Part shown: positions 11,701-22,106 of the stretch, piece by piece | Position numbering within the stretch: the first letter of the stretch is position 1 | Layout: each line of letters starts with the position of its first letter | Source of the DNA: Mycogone perniciosa | Lineage: Eukaryota > Ascomycota > Sordariomycetes > Hypocreales > Hypocreaceae | Length of the DNA stretch: 64,000 nt | Reading direction: 5' to 3' | Assembly: GCA_025331125.1 (NCBI GenBank) | Contig: JAOALB010000008.1 | Coordinates: 310,001 to 374,000, forward strand | Program-made: the position numbers and the translations under genes | The notes under the pieces: model-generated | Database searches by the model: none | What the model was told of the DNA's origin: nothing | Seen by the model: only the letters and a program-made list of their open reading frames with translations

Positions 11701-12300
11701 ATTGAAGCGTGAGGGAGATTCCTTTTTCGGGGGGCAAAGGACGCGAAACAACAAGGGATCGATTCAGCGAGCGGAAATGAGCGTGGTCTGTACTCCCTCC
11801 TAACCGACGGGTAGTATCCAGTGGATAAACGGCATTGGCAAGATTAGCTGGTGCCCACTACATAATTATACCTCCGAGCCAGCATGACCTAATTTGCCAA
11901 TGCTTGAAAGGCTCAGGTACAGGTACGACTTGTGGGTATGAGTACTACTAGCCAGATGTTGGGCGCCTCTGCTCCACATCTGTTGTCGGGTGGCTTCCAT
12001 GAATCGATAGCGCATTTTCTTTGGTCACACCGCGGCGGTTATAATACTAGTACTCGTAGTAGTAGTAGCATCAGTTTACTCGTTGGCCCTAGCATGCACT
12101 CGCAGGTAGGGTAGGAGGCGTTATCTCAGGGTGCGGGCTCAAAGGGGATTAGCTCCAGGGACACCTGGGCGCTAACGCAAGGCACATGTGCCACTTGTAG
12201 CACTTGTACAACCACATCCAACCCGTCCCTCTTCTGATACGGACCTACCTAGGAGTACGAGTACTAATACTACCTACTCCGTATGTACTCCGTACTACCG

Positions 12301-12330
<30 letters not shown>
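12301..12330. repeat. (ACT)10 microsatellite
   Basis: Ten uninterrupted ACT units, followed at once by a CCGTAGTAC/GTACGGAGTAC inverted pair. Only a simple repeat; likely length-variable. Confidence 0.9.
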
Positions 12331-12331
<1 letters not shown>

Positions 12332-12439
12332 CGTAGTACTTGTACGGAGTACAGCTTCCCCAGAAGATGAAACCCATGTCCAAAAATCAATGAGTTCGAT
12401 GGATAGTAGATGCTAGTGTGGAGTGGTTTGCGATAAATG

Positions 12440-12459
12440 AGTACTCCGTACGGAGTACT
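12440..12459. repeat. Perfect 20-bp palindrome of the TACTCCGTA family
   Basis: The sequence agtactccgtacggagtact is identical to its reverse complement. It is the longest perfect member of the dispersed palindrome family I found in the window. Confidence 0.85.
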
Positions 12460-13181
12460 ACTCGTACATACTGCTCGACAAGAGCCCTCTGGGATACTAG
12501 GCGGTTTTGTGGGATATCGACAGAATAACCAGCAATGCATGACCAACGAGAGTGTATACATAATCTATGTACTATACCTGACAGGCTGTCAAATGGGATG
12601 GCGTACGGCGATTATACATACATACCTGGAAGCACGGGGCCGTGTTTCAGCACAGATTTCACTCATCAACGGCTGTAGCCACGTTAGGACAAATACATGG
12701 AATAACACGAGTATTGGGGATGAATAGCTACTAATAATCGTACGACAAGGTTACTGGTACCTACATAGGAGAATCTACGAGTACTAGTACGAGTACTTCG
12801 TCATGTCCGATTCGTGGCTATTTAGAGCGCTTTTTTTCTTGAGATGATACTACCTTGGCGCCTAGCGAAGCCGCATGTTTAATTTCCCAGGTTTTGCCCC
12901 TTCTTCGCCATGGCACCCCCTGCCGCACTGACACCCTCCCTGCGGTCAATGGCCATAATTGGCCCAGACCAAGGTCGATTCTATTCATTTGTCCCCTACT
13001 TCTCCTCTCTTTCACCCTCTGAGAGTTTCTTCCTCCAGTTCCCATCGTGTTGCGTCCTTTCCAACAGTGAGTTTACGCTCTCTACTACGCTCCTTTAGGT
13101 CCGACCTATCACACTCTCTTCTCATTCTCTTGAAACCGTTCGCTCTTTTCACCGTCAGCATACTTACTAGTCGACTACCTG

Positions 13182-13266
13182 GTGAGTGATACGAGAGGGA
13201 TTATCGGCATCCCCCCAGGGGGCCTTGTGAGATCGGAGCCAAAATGCTGATACAGTTATTGAATAG
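13182..13266 (+). other. Probable 5'-UTR intron of the SUN gene
   Basis: GTGAGT donor at 13182, TGCTGATAC branch-like site near 13245 and TAG acceptor ending at 13266, 26 bp before the SUN start codon. Its removal would also delete an upstream ATG at 13244. Inferred from splice signals only. Confidence 0.45.
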
Positions 13267-13292
13267 AGCTTGTGAACCGACAATCCACCACA

Positions 13293-14631
13293 ATGAAGAG
13301 TTTGATCAAGTACACACTGGCTGTCACCCTGGCCGCAGGAGCCACCGCCAGCGCCTCTCATCACCATCAACACCGCCATGTCAGGAAGGACGGCACCAAT
13401 GTCGAGAAGCGCTCCCCTGACGTGGTCATCCAATATGTCCCTGGCCCTACCGAAACTCAATTCGAACTTGGCGGTAAGGTGATCGATGCCAAGGAAGCTG
13501 AGGCGGGCCTGAAGGCTGGCAACTATGTCATAGTTGGTGAGACTACACCTTCATATGCGCCGCCTCCTCCACCGGCCCCTACCACCTCGACGACATCACA
13601 GGATATGAAGGCACAGTTCATCGAGTCTAAGACGTCTTCCGCTCCAACGACAACGACATCAGTGACGCCGTCCCCATCACCGAAGCCGGCCCAGCAGGCC
13701 GCGCAGCCCAAGGGCTCCCTCGCGGGAGGCGGCCTTGCCTCGCCGTTTCCAAATGGCGTGATTCCTTGCGACCAATTTCCTTCTGACTACGGTGCTGTAC
13801 CATTGGACTATCTTGGCTTGGGGGGTTGGACTGGTGTTCAGAACGTCCCCGGCTATACAACGTCAGACCTCAGCATCAGCACTATTATTACCGGTATCTC
13901 GGGAGAGACTTGTGGTAGTAAAGGTGTCGCATTTTGCTCCTACGCATGCCCTGACGGCTATCACAAGATGCAAATGCCCGGCGCGCAGGGCTCAGATAAG
14001 CAATCTGTTGGAGGGCTCCTCTGCAATAGTGATGGCTTCCTCGAGTTAACACGCAAGGGCTCCAACGTCCTTTGTGGACCCGGTGTTGGTGGTGTCACCA
14101 TTCAAAATGACCTGAGTGATGTGGTTTCTACCTGCGGAACTGACTATCCTGGAACCGAAAGTATGGTCATTCCTACGGTCGCGAACCCGGGTAGCTCGGT
14201 GCCTCTTTGCAACCCTGATCAAACCAGTTACTATTCTTGGGTTGGATTGCCAACGTCAGCTCAATACTATGTGAACAAGAGGGGCCTCTCTGCGGAGGCC
14301 GCCTGTGTATGGAACTGCGAGAAGGACCCCAAAGGTTGCGGAAACTGGGCTCCTGTCAACATTGGACTGGGTCGGGCTGGCGATGGCCTTACTTACATTT
14401 CGATCTTCGCCAATGCGCCAACCAGTACCGCGAAACTGGACTTTAACATCGAAATCACTGGCGATGTTAACTCCAAGTGCTCTTTAGTCAATGGTCAGTG
14501 GAGTGGTGGCAATGGCAATGGCTGCACGGTAAGTGTTTGCTCCCTTCAATCAGCATCTGCACATACTAATAAATGACTGGTAGACCGCGATGCGTGCTGG
14601 CGGCCAGGCCATTATTCGATACTTCGACTAA
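13293..14631 (+). CDS. SUN-family secreted cell-wall protein (SIM1/UTH1/NCA3/SUN4 type)
   Basis: Two exons, 13293-14528 and 14584-14631, 427 residues. The ATG at 13293 lies in a CACAATG context; the longer frame starts only with GTG. Without the intron the protein would end at an unrelated tail; the intron has a GTAAGT donor, TACTAAT branch and GTAG acceptor, and splicing gives the C-terminus GCTTAMRAGGQAIIRYFD. An N-terminal signal peptide (MKSLIKYTLAVTLAAGATASA) is followed by a His-rich stretch and a Kex2-type KR site (NVEKRS). A Pro/Thr/Ser linker (~residues 85-145) leads to the Cys-rich SUN domain, beginning near CDQFPSDYGAVPLDYLGLGG. Family role: cell-wall and septum remodelling, with beta-glucan activity reported for some members. 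It converges on HOS2. Confidence 0.92.
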
Positions 14632-15166
14632 CACAGTGAAAAAAATTGGGAGTCATGTGTTTGAATATTCGTGTGCATATTCACTTCAGCAGAGTACCGG
14701 GTCGAATGGGGATGGCTGTTCTGGTCATCTGGGTCGTACGCCAAATAGGCTTAAACGGCGTTGTTTTGGGTTAGGGGTGGAGACTGGAGACACCAGTGAG
14801 GTTATCGTATAAATATTGTGTGGCCTTCTAATACCAGTGTGCTGCGCCTATGTTCTATTGTTTCCCAGTCATGCACTGCTGTCCAACAGCAGTGATTTAT
14901 GCACCTACGTAGGTAGTGCATCTGGGAGCTGCAATTAATGTTTTGTTTATTAAGTAGTTCTATGCGATTCTACATTTTCATGCGATGGTGTTTCAAGATA
15001 CATGAGGCAATCATGTGCTGAAAAATTGGTCACAGCAGCAGGATATTGGCGATATGAGTCCCCTGCCAAGCCTGTCAACGGCACCCCTAGAGCCTGCTAT
15101 CTTTAAGATACAGGGCTCCTTTTCTCAGATTTGTTCAACAGGACATAAATATACGTAGATACAGGT
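14632..15166. other. Intergenic, convergent SUN and HOS2 3' ends
   Basis: 535 bp holding both 3' UTRs. A CTACGTAG-centred imperfect hairpin lies at about 14895-14915. No ORF of note. Confidence 0.5.
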
Positions 15167-16657
15167 TCAATACTCCATGGCGGTTCCCGCAGCTGCTTCC
15201 CGGGCCTTCCGCAAATCATCATGCCTTTCCTCGTTCTCCTCTTTCAGCCTCTCCTCCACGTCATCTCTAAAGGCACCTAAATCTGGAGGTATGGCTTGCA
15301 TCTGAACACTCGGTGCACTTTGGACAAAGCGGAGCTGCTCTGTAACATGCTGAACAATCTCCTGTAAGCGTTTCTGGGGATTGCGATTCTGTCGCGGCTC
15401 GCCCAAGATCTGCTCTAGGGTGGGGAAAAGTGTGTCCTGGCGGAACTGTTCTCGCCATGGCGTGTGTTGGGGGAGGATAGGGCTGATCTTGTCCTGGCAG
15501 TTGATGGCTATGCTCGTCTCATAGGTCCAGGCACGGGCTACGTTCCTAGGTGTATAGCCGCCGCCGCCAAAGAGGATGAGTGGGAGTCCCATTTTCTTGC
15601 AAAATTCGACGCAGGCTCCATGACCTTGCACCTGGAGGTTGAATCGACCCAGGCGGTCTCCCGCTAGGGAATCAGCACCACACTGTAGTGCAATAGCACT
15701 GGGTCGAAATTGCTCGACAATCTTGCCGATGATGGTGTTGAAGAGCATGTCATACTGCTCATCCGTGATGCCGTCATTGAGTGGGACATTTACCGCATGG
15801 TGGGCGCCAGGGTTATGTTCGCTTTTAGGGCCATTGTCATCAAGGGCACCGGTGCCTGGGAAAAAGTTATTGGGATCGTATTTGTGGAAGGAGACAGTCA
15901 TAACCCTGTCAGTAGAGAAGAAAGCCTCTTCAACGCCATCGCCATGGTGAACATCGATATCAATGTACAAAACACGGGGGTGGAATCTTAGGAGCTCCAA
16001 AATTGCGATGACAATGTCGTTGATATAGCAAAACCCCGACGCCTCGGCCTTTTTGGCATGGTGGAGTCCGCCCCCCCAAGCGATTGCGATATCAGACTGC
16101 TTCGCACAGATCTTCCTGGCGGCATCGAGAGCACCACCGGCAGACATAGAACAGTAATCATAGAGGCCGTCAAATAGGGGGCAGTCAGAACCTCCCAGGT
16201 TGAATTTCAGGTCAGGATTTTGGTTCTCCAGATCACGTGGAACTGGCTCGGGGAGGACGGTGCCAAGGAAGTCAAGGTAGTCTGTGGAGTGAAAAGAAGC
16301 CAGCTCTTCATATGTAGCAGCCCTTGATATATAATTGTCCATGGCAAATGACATTCCATACGAGTAGATCAAGCTCTTGGTGAGTGTCAGGCGCCATGGC
16401 TTCATGGGGTGTGTCATGCCGAAGTGATGCTTCTCCATACCAGGATTGCAATGAAAGGAAACATTGTAGCCCTTGGGTCGTGTAATACCCGAGTCTTCGG
16501 CTAGTCGCTTGCATTTGTTGTAAAATTTGGTGTTTTCCATCTCGCTGGCCAATCCAAGCGGAGATTTATATTCCTCCACGATATCGCCATCGGGGTCAAC
16601 ATCTAGTTTGTGTGGTAGGTAATTCGGTTTGGGGACACGAAACCTGTACGTGTCCAT
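15167..16657 (-). CDS. HOS2: Class I histone deacetylase, Hos2/HosA type
   Basis: Single exon, 496 residues from the ATG at 16657 (MDTYRFRVPKPNYLPHK); the frame above has only a GTG. The deacetylase domain spans about residues 50-390 with all expected signatures: HPMKPWR, the tandem-His active site in GGGLHHAKKAEASGFCY, zinc-binding DIDVHHGDGVEEAFF, CGADSLAGDRLG and the catalytic-Tyr loop GGGGYTPRNVARAW. The N-terminal extension and C-terminus match the Hos2 branch better than Rpd3, by my recognition of the family. In fungi Hos2 is the catalytic subunit of the Set3 complex and acts on H3/H4 tails, with effects on development and virulence. It lies head to head with YNG2 across a 1.37-kb region. 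Confidence 0.93.
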   Translation of the reverse strand: MDTYRFRVPKPNYLPHKLDVDPDGDIVEEYKSPLGLASEMENTKFYNKCKRLAEDSGITRPKGYNVSFHCNPGMEKHHFGMTHPMKPWRLTLTKSLIYSYGMSFAMDNYISRAATYEELASFHSTDYLDFLGTVLPEPVPRDLENQNPDLKFNLGGSDCPLFDGLYDYCSMSAGGALDAARKICAKQSDIAIAWGGGLHHAKKAEASGFCYINDIVIAILELLRFHPRVLYIDIDVHHGDGVEEAFFSTDRVMTVSFHKYDPNNFFPGTGALDDNGPKSEHNPGAHHAVNVPLNDGITDEQYDMLFNTIIGKIVEQFRPSAIALQCGADSLAGDRLGRFNLQVQGHGACVEFCKKMGLPLILFGGGGYTPRNVARAWTYETSIAINCQDKISPILPQHTPWREQFRQDTLFPTLEQILGEPRQNRNPQKRLQEIVQHVTEQLRFVQSAPSVQMQAIPPDLGAFRDDVEERLKEENEERHDDLRKAREAAAGTAMEY

Positions 16658-18024
16658 TTCCACGACAGGACTGGTCGGTGAGGCAAATACCTAGGGGCGC
16701 CGGCAGGCTGGCTCTAAGATGCTGCTTGTGAGATCAAAGGTGATGTTCACTCGCGTCTATGTTGTTCGAAGACTCTAGCGGGTCAGGCCTCCAAACATAA
16801 GTGATATGCCGCGTAATTGTCGCAATGGGGTGGTATAAGCAGCAATTGGAAATTCAGTTTGAAATTATCCGTCCCCTGAGCGAAACGAGCGTGGAAGTGA
16901 TGCAATGTTGAGAAGTGTAGTAGTATGTACGAAGTACGGAGTATCATCGAACCCCGGTCTTGCGTGAATGGTTAGAGCCGCATGACGCTAATACTGTTTT
17001 TGGCTAATCCAGGCATCACGATGATCACGTGCAGGTTGACCCAGTTGCCTATCATGCCGTCCACGTATGCCCAAAGGACCGTCGTTGAACTCCATCCGGA
17101 ATGGCTTGTGAGATGATGATACCTATTTGGTGGCGACTAAATATTAACAAATATACCCCTTTGTGAGGCATTGTAAGTTCAAAGAAAAAAAGAAAAAAAG
17201 AAGAAAAAAACCTCGTTTGTGCCATATTGGGGGATGGGAGATGTAGTGCACCGCCACTCAGTGTTAGTAATGAGTGGCTTGTTTTTGCCAGTAACAAGGT
17301 GCCACGGAACCCGCCACAACTGAACTCCATTCATGACTTCTCTCATCTTCTACTCCACCATCTCGAGTTTCAACCACAACCACGGTCACGTCTAAGCGCA
17401 CGGGACGAGCTGCATTACCCACCAACCGCACTACGTTTAAATCCAGAGACAGGAGAAGGGCCCAGTGGTATCGAGGTGAGCTGAGTCATTCCTCGAGTCG
17501 CCTGCGCCTGCGTTTGTGTTGCTCTTGACAACCATATGTTCCGGGTAGGGCTGGCTGGATCCGTCCATTACCGGCGGAGAATTCATCGAGTTGCCGGTCT
17601 GCAGAGATTGCCGACTAGCTTTACTATCGTACACATACTCTCTATCTGCTTCACCTACCTAGCATCCCGTACTACATACCATCCATCGGTCTTTGGGTAT
17701 TTAGTACGGTAGGTACGGAATATAGTAGTCCAGCCTTAGCTGCATGAGACTAAACACCAGCATTGGCCTGTCTTGTGCTGTCGCTGTTTTTCCTCTCTTG
17801 GGTTCTTCACTTTGTCGTCATCACATCTCTCTACATCTCTTTGCCCTTCCTCACCTCAATTCGTGAGTTTCTGCAACAAACTTAACCGCAGTTTTTGAAC
17901 TCTCATCATATACACCTACACTTTGCATTAGCTGCACGGGCGTCATATCCCCCACTGATCGATCTACTCGACATCCTTGATTCGTCAGCGTTGCAGTTCG
18001 GGTGTCTCCTCATCATTAACCGCC
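16658..18024. other. Divergent promoter region between HOS2 and YNG2
   Basis: 1.37 kb between two chromatin-regulator start codons. It holds a TACGAAGTACGGAGTA motif near 16927, a polypurine tract at 17181-17210 and pyrimidine-rich leader sequence before YNG2 (about 17770-17870). No credible ORF is present. Confidence 0.55.
17181..17210. repeat. 30-bp polypurine (A-rich) tract
   Basis: An uninterrupted run of A and G in the HOS2-YNG2 intergenic region. Such dA:dT-rich tracts often exclude nucleosomes in fungal promoters; that role here is inference. Confidence 0.75.
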
Positions 18025-19368
18025 ATGCCTAGAGACGACCTGTCCATTGACTTTGTCAAGAGGATGCCGCAAGCCGAGCTTCTGGACCCCGGCTTGATCC
18101 TCGATGACTGGATCAACCGTGTCCAAAATCTCCCCGAAGAGATTCGCTTCATTCAGGAGGAGATTTCAGACAAGGATCGACAATACAATGAATGCATCCG
18201 TATGATCGACGATCGCGATGGCAAAATCCAGAAATGGATAAAGACGAATGGTAGCCACGAGCCCAACCCTAAGGAGGATTTGTTGCGTGCACAGATTCAC
18301 GAAGGCTACGCTCGCGCCGACCAGTTTGCCCAAGACAAAATCGCACTGATGCAGAAGTTGCAAATTGTAATGGACAAGCACTTGCGCAGCCTGGATGTCC
18401 AAATCAAGCTATTATACGACCGTGCCGAGCCTGGCTTCACGGACCCTGACGAAGTCCCTTCGCTGCTCCGCCCTAGCGCTGCTAACCAGAGTGCCCCCTC
18501 GATCCGCACTATCAATCTTTCCAACAATATCAACTCGACTGGACTTCTGGCCTCTCCCCGAAACACTGTAGCAGGTTCTGCTAACCCAGCCATGGCCCGG
18601 CTTCCTAATCACCCCCAGATCAGACATGCCCAAACGCAACAGCAGCACGCTCTGCAACACCAACATGCTGTCTCAGCACCAGCCACTCCTGCAGCAAGCA
18701 TAATACTCAATCGACAGCGAGAGAGTTCGGCAGGCCCGGCGACGAAGCGCGGACCTCGATCCAATTCAGGTCTCGGAAATGTCCCCGTCACATCAAGTGG
18801 TTTAGCAAGACATTCTTCACTTGGACCTGGTACTCCTAAGAGTGGGCCTGGTTCTGGCGTTGGCGCGGGTGGTGCCGTTAGGGCAGGCAGTGCCGGACCG
18901 AGAGCAAGCTCAGTCAAAGGAGTTGCAGGATCTGGTAGTCGGAGAGGCACACCAACTACAACCTCCCGGAAGAAACCGCCAAACAAGTCGTCACTATCAC
19001 GGGTCAAGAAGGTGCCAAACAGAAATTCGCCAGCCTCGACAATTGATAGCGACTTGTCGGAGGCGGAGAGTGCTAGTGGTGAGGAGGAGGATGGTGCTGA
19101 GGGAAGATCGAGAGGAACTCCAGTTGCTGACGGTAAAGACGGTGACGGCGACGAGGTGCTCGGAGACGCTGAAGATGACGAAAACGGCGGTGATGACAAA
19201 AAATATTGCTTGTGCCATAATGTGAGTTATGGAGATATGGTGGCTTGCGACAACGACAACTGCCCCTATGAGTGGTTCCACTGGTCGTGTGTCGGGCTTA
19301 AGAGCGAACCTAACGGGACCTGGTACTGTCCGGTGTGTACTGAGAAGTTTCAGCGGAAAGGCAAGTAG
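18025..19368 (+). CDS. YNG2: ING-family PHD-finger protein, Yng2-like (NuA4 acetyltransferase subunit)
   Basis: Single exon, 447 residues, start at the ATG at 18025 (CGCCATGCC context). Residues ~15-130 form the helical ING domain (LDDWINRVQNLPEEIRFI...KIQKWIKTNGS...). The middle ~230 residues are low-complexity, Gly/Ser/Ala-rich, then acidic. The C-terminus is a C4HC3 PHD finger (CLCHNVSYGDMVACDNDNC...WFHWSCVGL...GTWYCPVC). In the family the finger reads H3K4 methylation. I assign Yng2 rather than Pho23 or Yng1 because of the IQKWIKTNGS-type segment and early ING start; this sub-assignment is less sure. It diverges from HOS2 and converges on HPM1 (263 bp between stops). Confidence 0.87.
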   Translation: MPRDDLSIDFVKRMPQAELLDPGLILDDWINRVQNLPEEIRFIQEEISDKDRQYNECIRMIDDRDGKIQKWIKTNGSHEPNPKEDLLRAQIHEGYARADQFAQDKIALMQKLQIVMDKHLRSLDVQIKLLYDRAEPGFTDPDEVPSLLRPSAANQSAPSIRTINLSNNINSTGLLASPRNTVAGSANPAMARLPNHPQIRHAQTQQQHALQHQHAVSAPATPAASIILNRQRESSAGPATKRGPRSNSGLGNVPVTSSGLARHSSLGPGTPKSGPGSGVGAGGAVRAGSAGPRASSVKGVAGSGSRRGTPTTTSRKKPPNKSSLSRVKKVPNRNSPASTIDSDLSEAESASGEEEDGAEGRSRGTPVADGKDGDGDEVLGDAEDDENGGDDKKYCLCHNVSYGDMVACDNDNCPYEWFHWSCVGLKSEPNGTWYCPVCTEKFQRKGK

Positions 19369-19631
19369 ATGTCTCAGAGGAGGCAGGTCGGGTGGACATA
19401 CGCGTGGTGTTGTGGAGGCGCATGGCGATGGAGCGGCCAATGTGAGTAGTACTTCCACTATAGTAACTAGAGGGCCAGCAATATCCTCCCTGACGCTTTT
19501 GAGTCGTCAAAAGACACCGCCAATATGGATCATCGGATGCTATATCCACGTCCCCGGGAATAATAACACACAGGCTGTTGAACTTGGATGCTTCTTTAAA
19601 CTCTTACCTTCTTTTTGTTCTATTTTACCCT

Positions 19632-20874
19632 CTATGTGACAATTGCTGCCTCCACGGAGTCATTCTTGTGGCGGGGGAGGACACATTCAACTACTCCGCG
19701 CCTCACACCTTCAGTCTCCTCTCTCAGTTCAGTGACTATGCTCCCTCTGGCTCGGGCTATATCTATGAAGTCGTTCAGAGATCCCCCTACTCCGAAGTAC
19801 AGCCTCTTTGCTGCTACGAAGGCCTCAGCCTTCGAGCCAGAGACCTTTTGCTCCTTCTCCAGAATAGCGAAGACGACCTCAGTAAAGGCCTGCAGTGCGA
19901 AAGGAGAGTAGATGGTTTCTGCTCCCAGCAAGAGAGTTACTGGTGGTGTTGCGAAGTCTGGTGCAAAAGCTGGCAGGCTGTAGATCACCTGAATGAACTG
20001 AGGGGACCATGCTCCAGAGATAAACGACAGATCGATGCCATAGTCCGAGAGGAACTGTTGAAAAGCTTCGATGACCCCCGGAGATATCTCTAGCTCGCCT
20101 TCGATGGCGAAGGCATCCTGAAGAGCTGGCATCTGCTGGTGTTGGAGAGCCCAGGCGAGTATAAAGTTGGGCAGCGTAACAAGCCGTAGGACGGAAGGGT
20201 TGTAGTCAGCTAAGATGAATGAACAAGGCCTCTGCCGCCGTTGCCCACGGGAATCCATTTGCATCATCCACGTAAATAGGGCGAGCGAGGGAAGCCCAGT
20301 CCCACAGCCCAGCTTTTCGGGCGGGGGACATTGCGAGGTTAGCCTTTATGTCATCTCATGAGGTAGATGGATAATGCTGGGTAATCGAGAACACGCATAC
20401 CTCAATGACGCGAAGCATTGTGGGTTCTTGGACGACAGCCAGAGGGTCCTGGGCGGCGAGCACTTTCACCAAGTCGACGCTGCTCTCCCAGCTCTTGAAG
20501 CCACCCTCGTAGATGCCCGTCTTGACATCATGTTTGCCCAAGCCACCGTCATCAACGCGATCCTCACCATCGATCAATTCATCGTCCTCAGCCATAAGCT
20601 GCACTCGCACATCCCATAATTCTCGACGGGGGAGCTGCATGCGTGTGCTAGATTCGTCGTCTTCGTTTAGGTTTACGTCCAGCAGCCCATAAGCGATCTT
20701 GGATGGTAGTTGAGAGAGAAGATCCGAGAGTTCATGCCGTGTTGCCGGAAATTGGGGTTTGCCGGGTATGGGAAACGCACTTGGTGCTGACGAATGTGCT
20801 GTTGCTGCTGGGGAGACATTCTCGTCGTTATCTTTCTCTATATCATCACCCGAGAAGCCGAATGAAAATGACAT
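19632..20874 (-). CDS. HPM1: Protein-histidine N-methyltransferase (Hpm1/METTL18 family)
   Basis: Two exons, 20874-20401 and 20312-19632, 384 residues, ATG start at 20874 (MSFSFGFSGDD, a start typical of the family). The intron (GTATGC..AAAAG) is phase 0; splicing creates the SAM-binding motif I, VIELGCGTGLPSLALF, across the junction. Motif II-like FILADYNPSVLRL follows. In yeast Hpm1 methylates a histidine of ribosomal protein Rpl3 and affects 60S assembly; here that is inferred. The protein ends RHKNDSVEAAIVT. It shares a 546-bp divergent region with SDHAF3. Confidence 0.9.
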
Positions 20875-21420
20875 GGCTACTAGTGGTCCTGTTGGCCACT
20901 AGAGCTGCTGTGTCAACAAAGAAAGAAAGAAAGAAAGCAAGCAAGCAAGAAAGAGAGAGGACACAGAAATTATGAAGGGTGAAATGGAGGGTGGGAATTG
21001 CGATCGTGAGAACTCCAGAGTATGAGTGAGGAAATAATCCTGTCTGCGCCCAAAGAGAGTAGAGGCACTGCTGAGTAGCAATGGTGGGGCAACACGAAAC
21101 TGCTGGCAAGGGACTACTACTGTTGTTAGACCTTCAATTTCTGTACGTGATTTCTTTCGCACCGACCGGCAGAGCTCTCTGGCTTATCCACAACCCTATG
21201 CCGGCATCGATATAATTATTGCCATCCTTTTTTTGTTTTGTTTTTTTGTTTCCAATTCTCTCATTTCCTCATCCGATTAAAGTCTCACTTACCCATAGCC
21301 TCACGGATCGATTCCTCAAGCAAAGAGGAATCACACAAGCCGGACTGGACGGAACCACCCCCATCCATGATATAATCAGATCTACCCCAAAACTGTCAGC
21401 CTTCCATAGTCGTTCATATC
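20875..21420. other. Divergent promoter region, HPM1 / SDHAF3
   Basis: 546 bp between two start codons. A CTAGTGG...CCACTAG inverted pair at 20879-20901 lies directly upstream of the HPM1 ATG, and a GAAA/GCAA microsatellite at 20917-20965 lies in its leader region. A T-rich stretch is at 21225-21250. Confidence 0.5.
20917..20965. repeat. (GAAA)n/(GCAA)n microsatellite
   Basis: Tandem AAAG units passing into CAAG units and GA repeats, in the presumed 5' leader of HPM1. Simple repeat only. Confidence 0.8.
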
Positions 21421-21979
21421 ATGCGGCGATCCATTGCGAGATTGGCGTCGGCTTCGACTTTGCAGAGCGGCCCTCGGCCTAAGCCCATGGCCCTTCTGCC
21501 CCCAATCCCTCTTTATCGGCGGATCCTACGCGCTCATAGGAAATACCTGCCGGCAGAGATGAGAGTCCTCGGAGACGAGTACGTTAAGGCCGAATTCAGA
21601 GCTCATCGCAAGGTGGATAACCCTGCACACCTGGTATGTATAGTGATACTATATAGTCTCAACGGTCCCTTCTGGCCTTTGTGACCAGAGGCTGATTCAT
21701 CTGCAAACGATCTTGTAGATTGGGTTTCTCTCCGAATGGCAAATTTATGCCCAGACGGTCGAGGGTGAGTCATGGGTTGGCGAGAAAATCGACCAAGGAA
21801 AACTGCAGAAGATGAGTGGTGAGTCTCCCGTTCTTCTCACCTCTCATGATAGCAGAGATACAATGAAATTTGGATGAACTCAAACGCTCATGCACCTGGG
21901 CTTAGATGAGCAGATCTACCAACTCTACGAACTGATGCAAGCGATACAAGATCGCAGCAAAAACGAACCATCTGAATGA
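21421..21979 (+). CDS. SDH7: Succinate dehydrogenase assembly factor 3 (ACN9, LYR protein)
   Basis: Three exons, 21421-21633, 21719-21818 and 21906-21979, 128 residues. All introns are GT..AG. Splicing gives DNPAHLIGFLSEWQIYAQ and KMSDEQIYQLYELMQAIQ, both family hallmarks. The Arg/Ser-rich N-terminus (MRRSIARLASASTLQSG) looks like a mitochondrial targeting peptide. The LYR motif is at LYRRILRAHRKYLP (~residue 31). Family role: a matrix chaperone that protects the iron-sulfur subunit Sdh2 while succinate dehydrogenase is assembled; yeast mutants cannot grow on acetate. Length is normal. The stop lies 127 bp from the convergent DHR2 stop. Confidence 0.93.
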
Positions 21980-22106
21980 TGTCTATCAGGCATGTCTACC
22001 ATTGATATATAAATGAGATTCCTGTTAATACAACTTTACTTTGTGTTCTAACTGATGAGAAGGGTAGACAAATGTTCCCGTCTCTCTATGCTACCAATAT
22101 ATCCAC

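Larger units (their letters stand above)
8759..13292. other. Long gene-poor region upstream of the C2H2 gene and the SUN gene
   Basis: About 4.5 kb without a credible protein gene. Reading frames are short and show no domain or family resemblance. The region is dense in TACTCCGTA/TACGAAGTAC-type motifs (for example near 9220, 9555, 9900, 10130, 11335, 11510, 11615, 11665, 12245-12355, 12440 and 12780). It holds an (ACT)n run and is pyrimidine-rich at 12980-13150, probably the SUN transcription start area. It could hold a non-coding transcript or a long promoter; nothing in sequence proves either. Confidence 0.5.

Noticed and set aside
8759..13292. Transposon remnant in the gene-poor block
   Set aside because: I found no terminal repeats, transposase or reverse transcriptase fragments; only short palindromes and a microsatellite.
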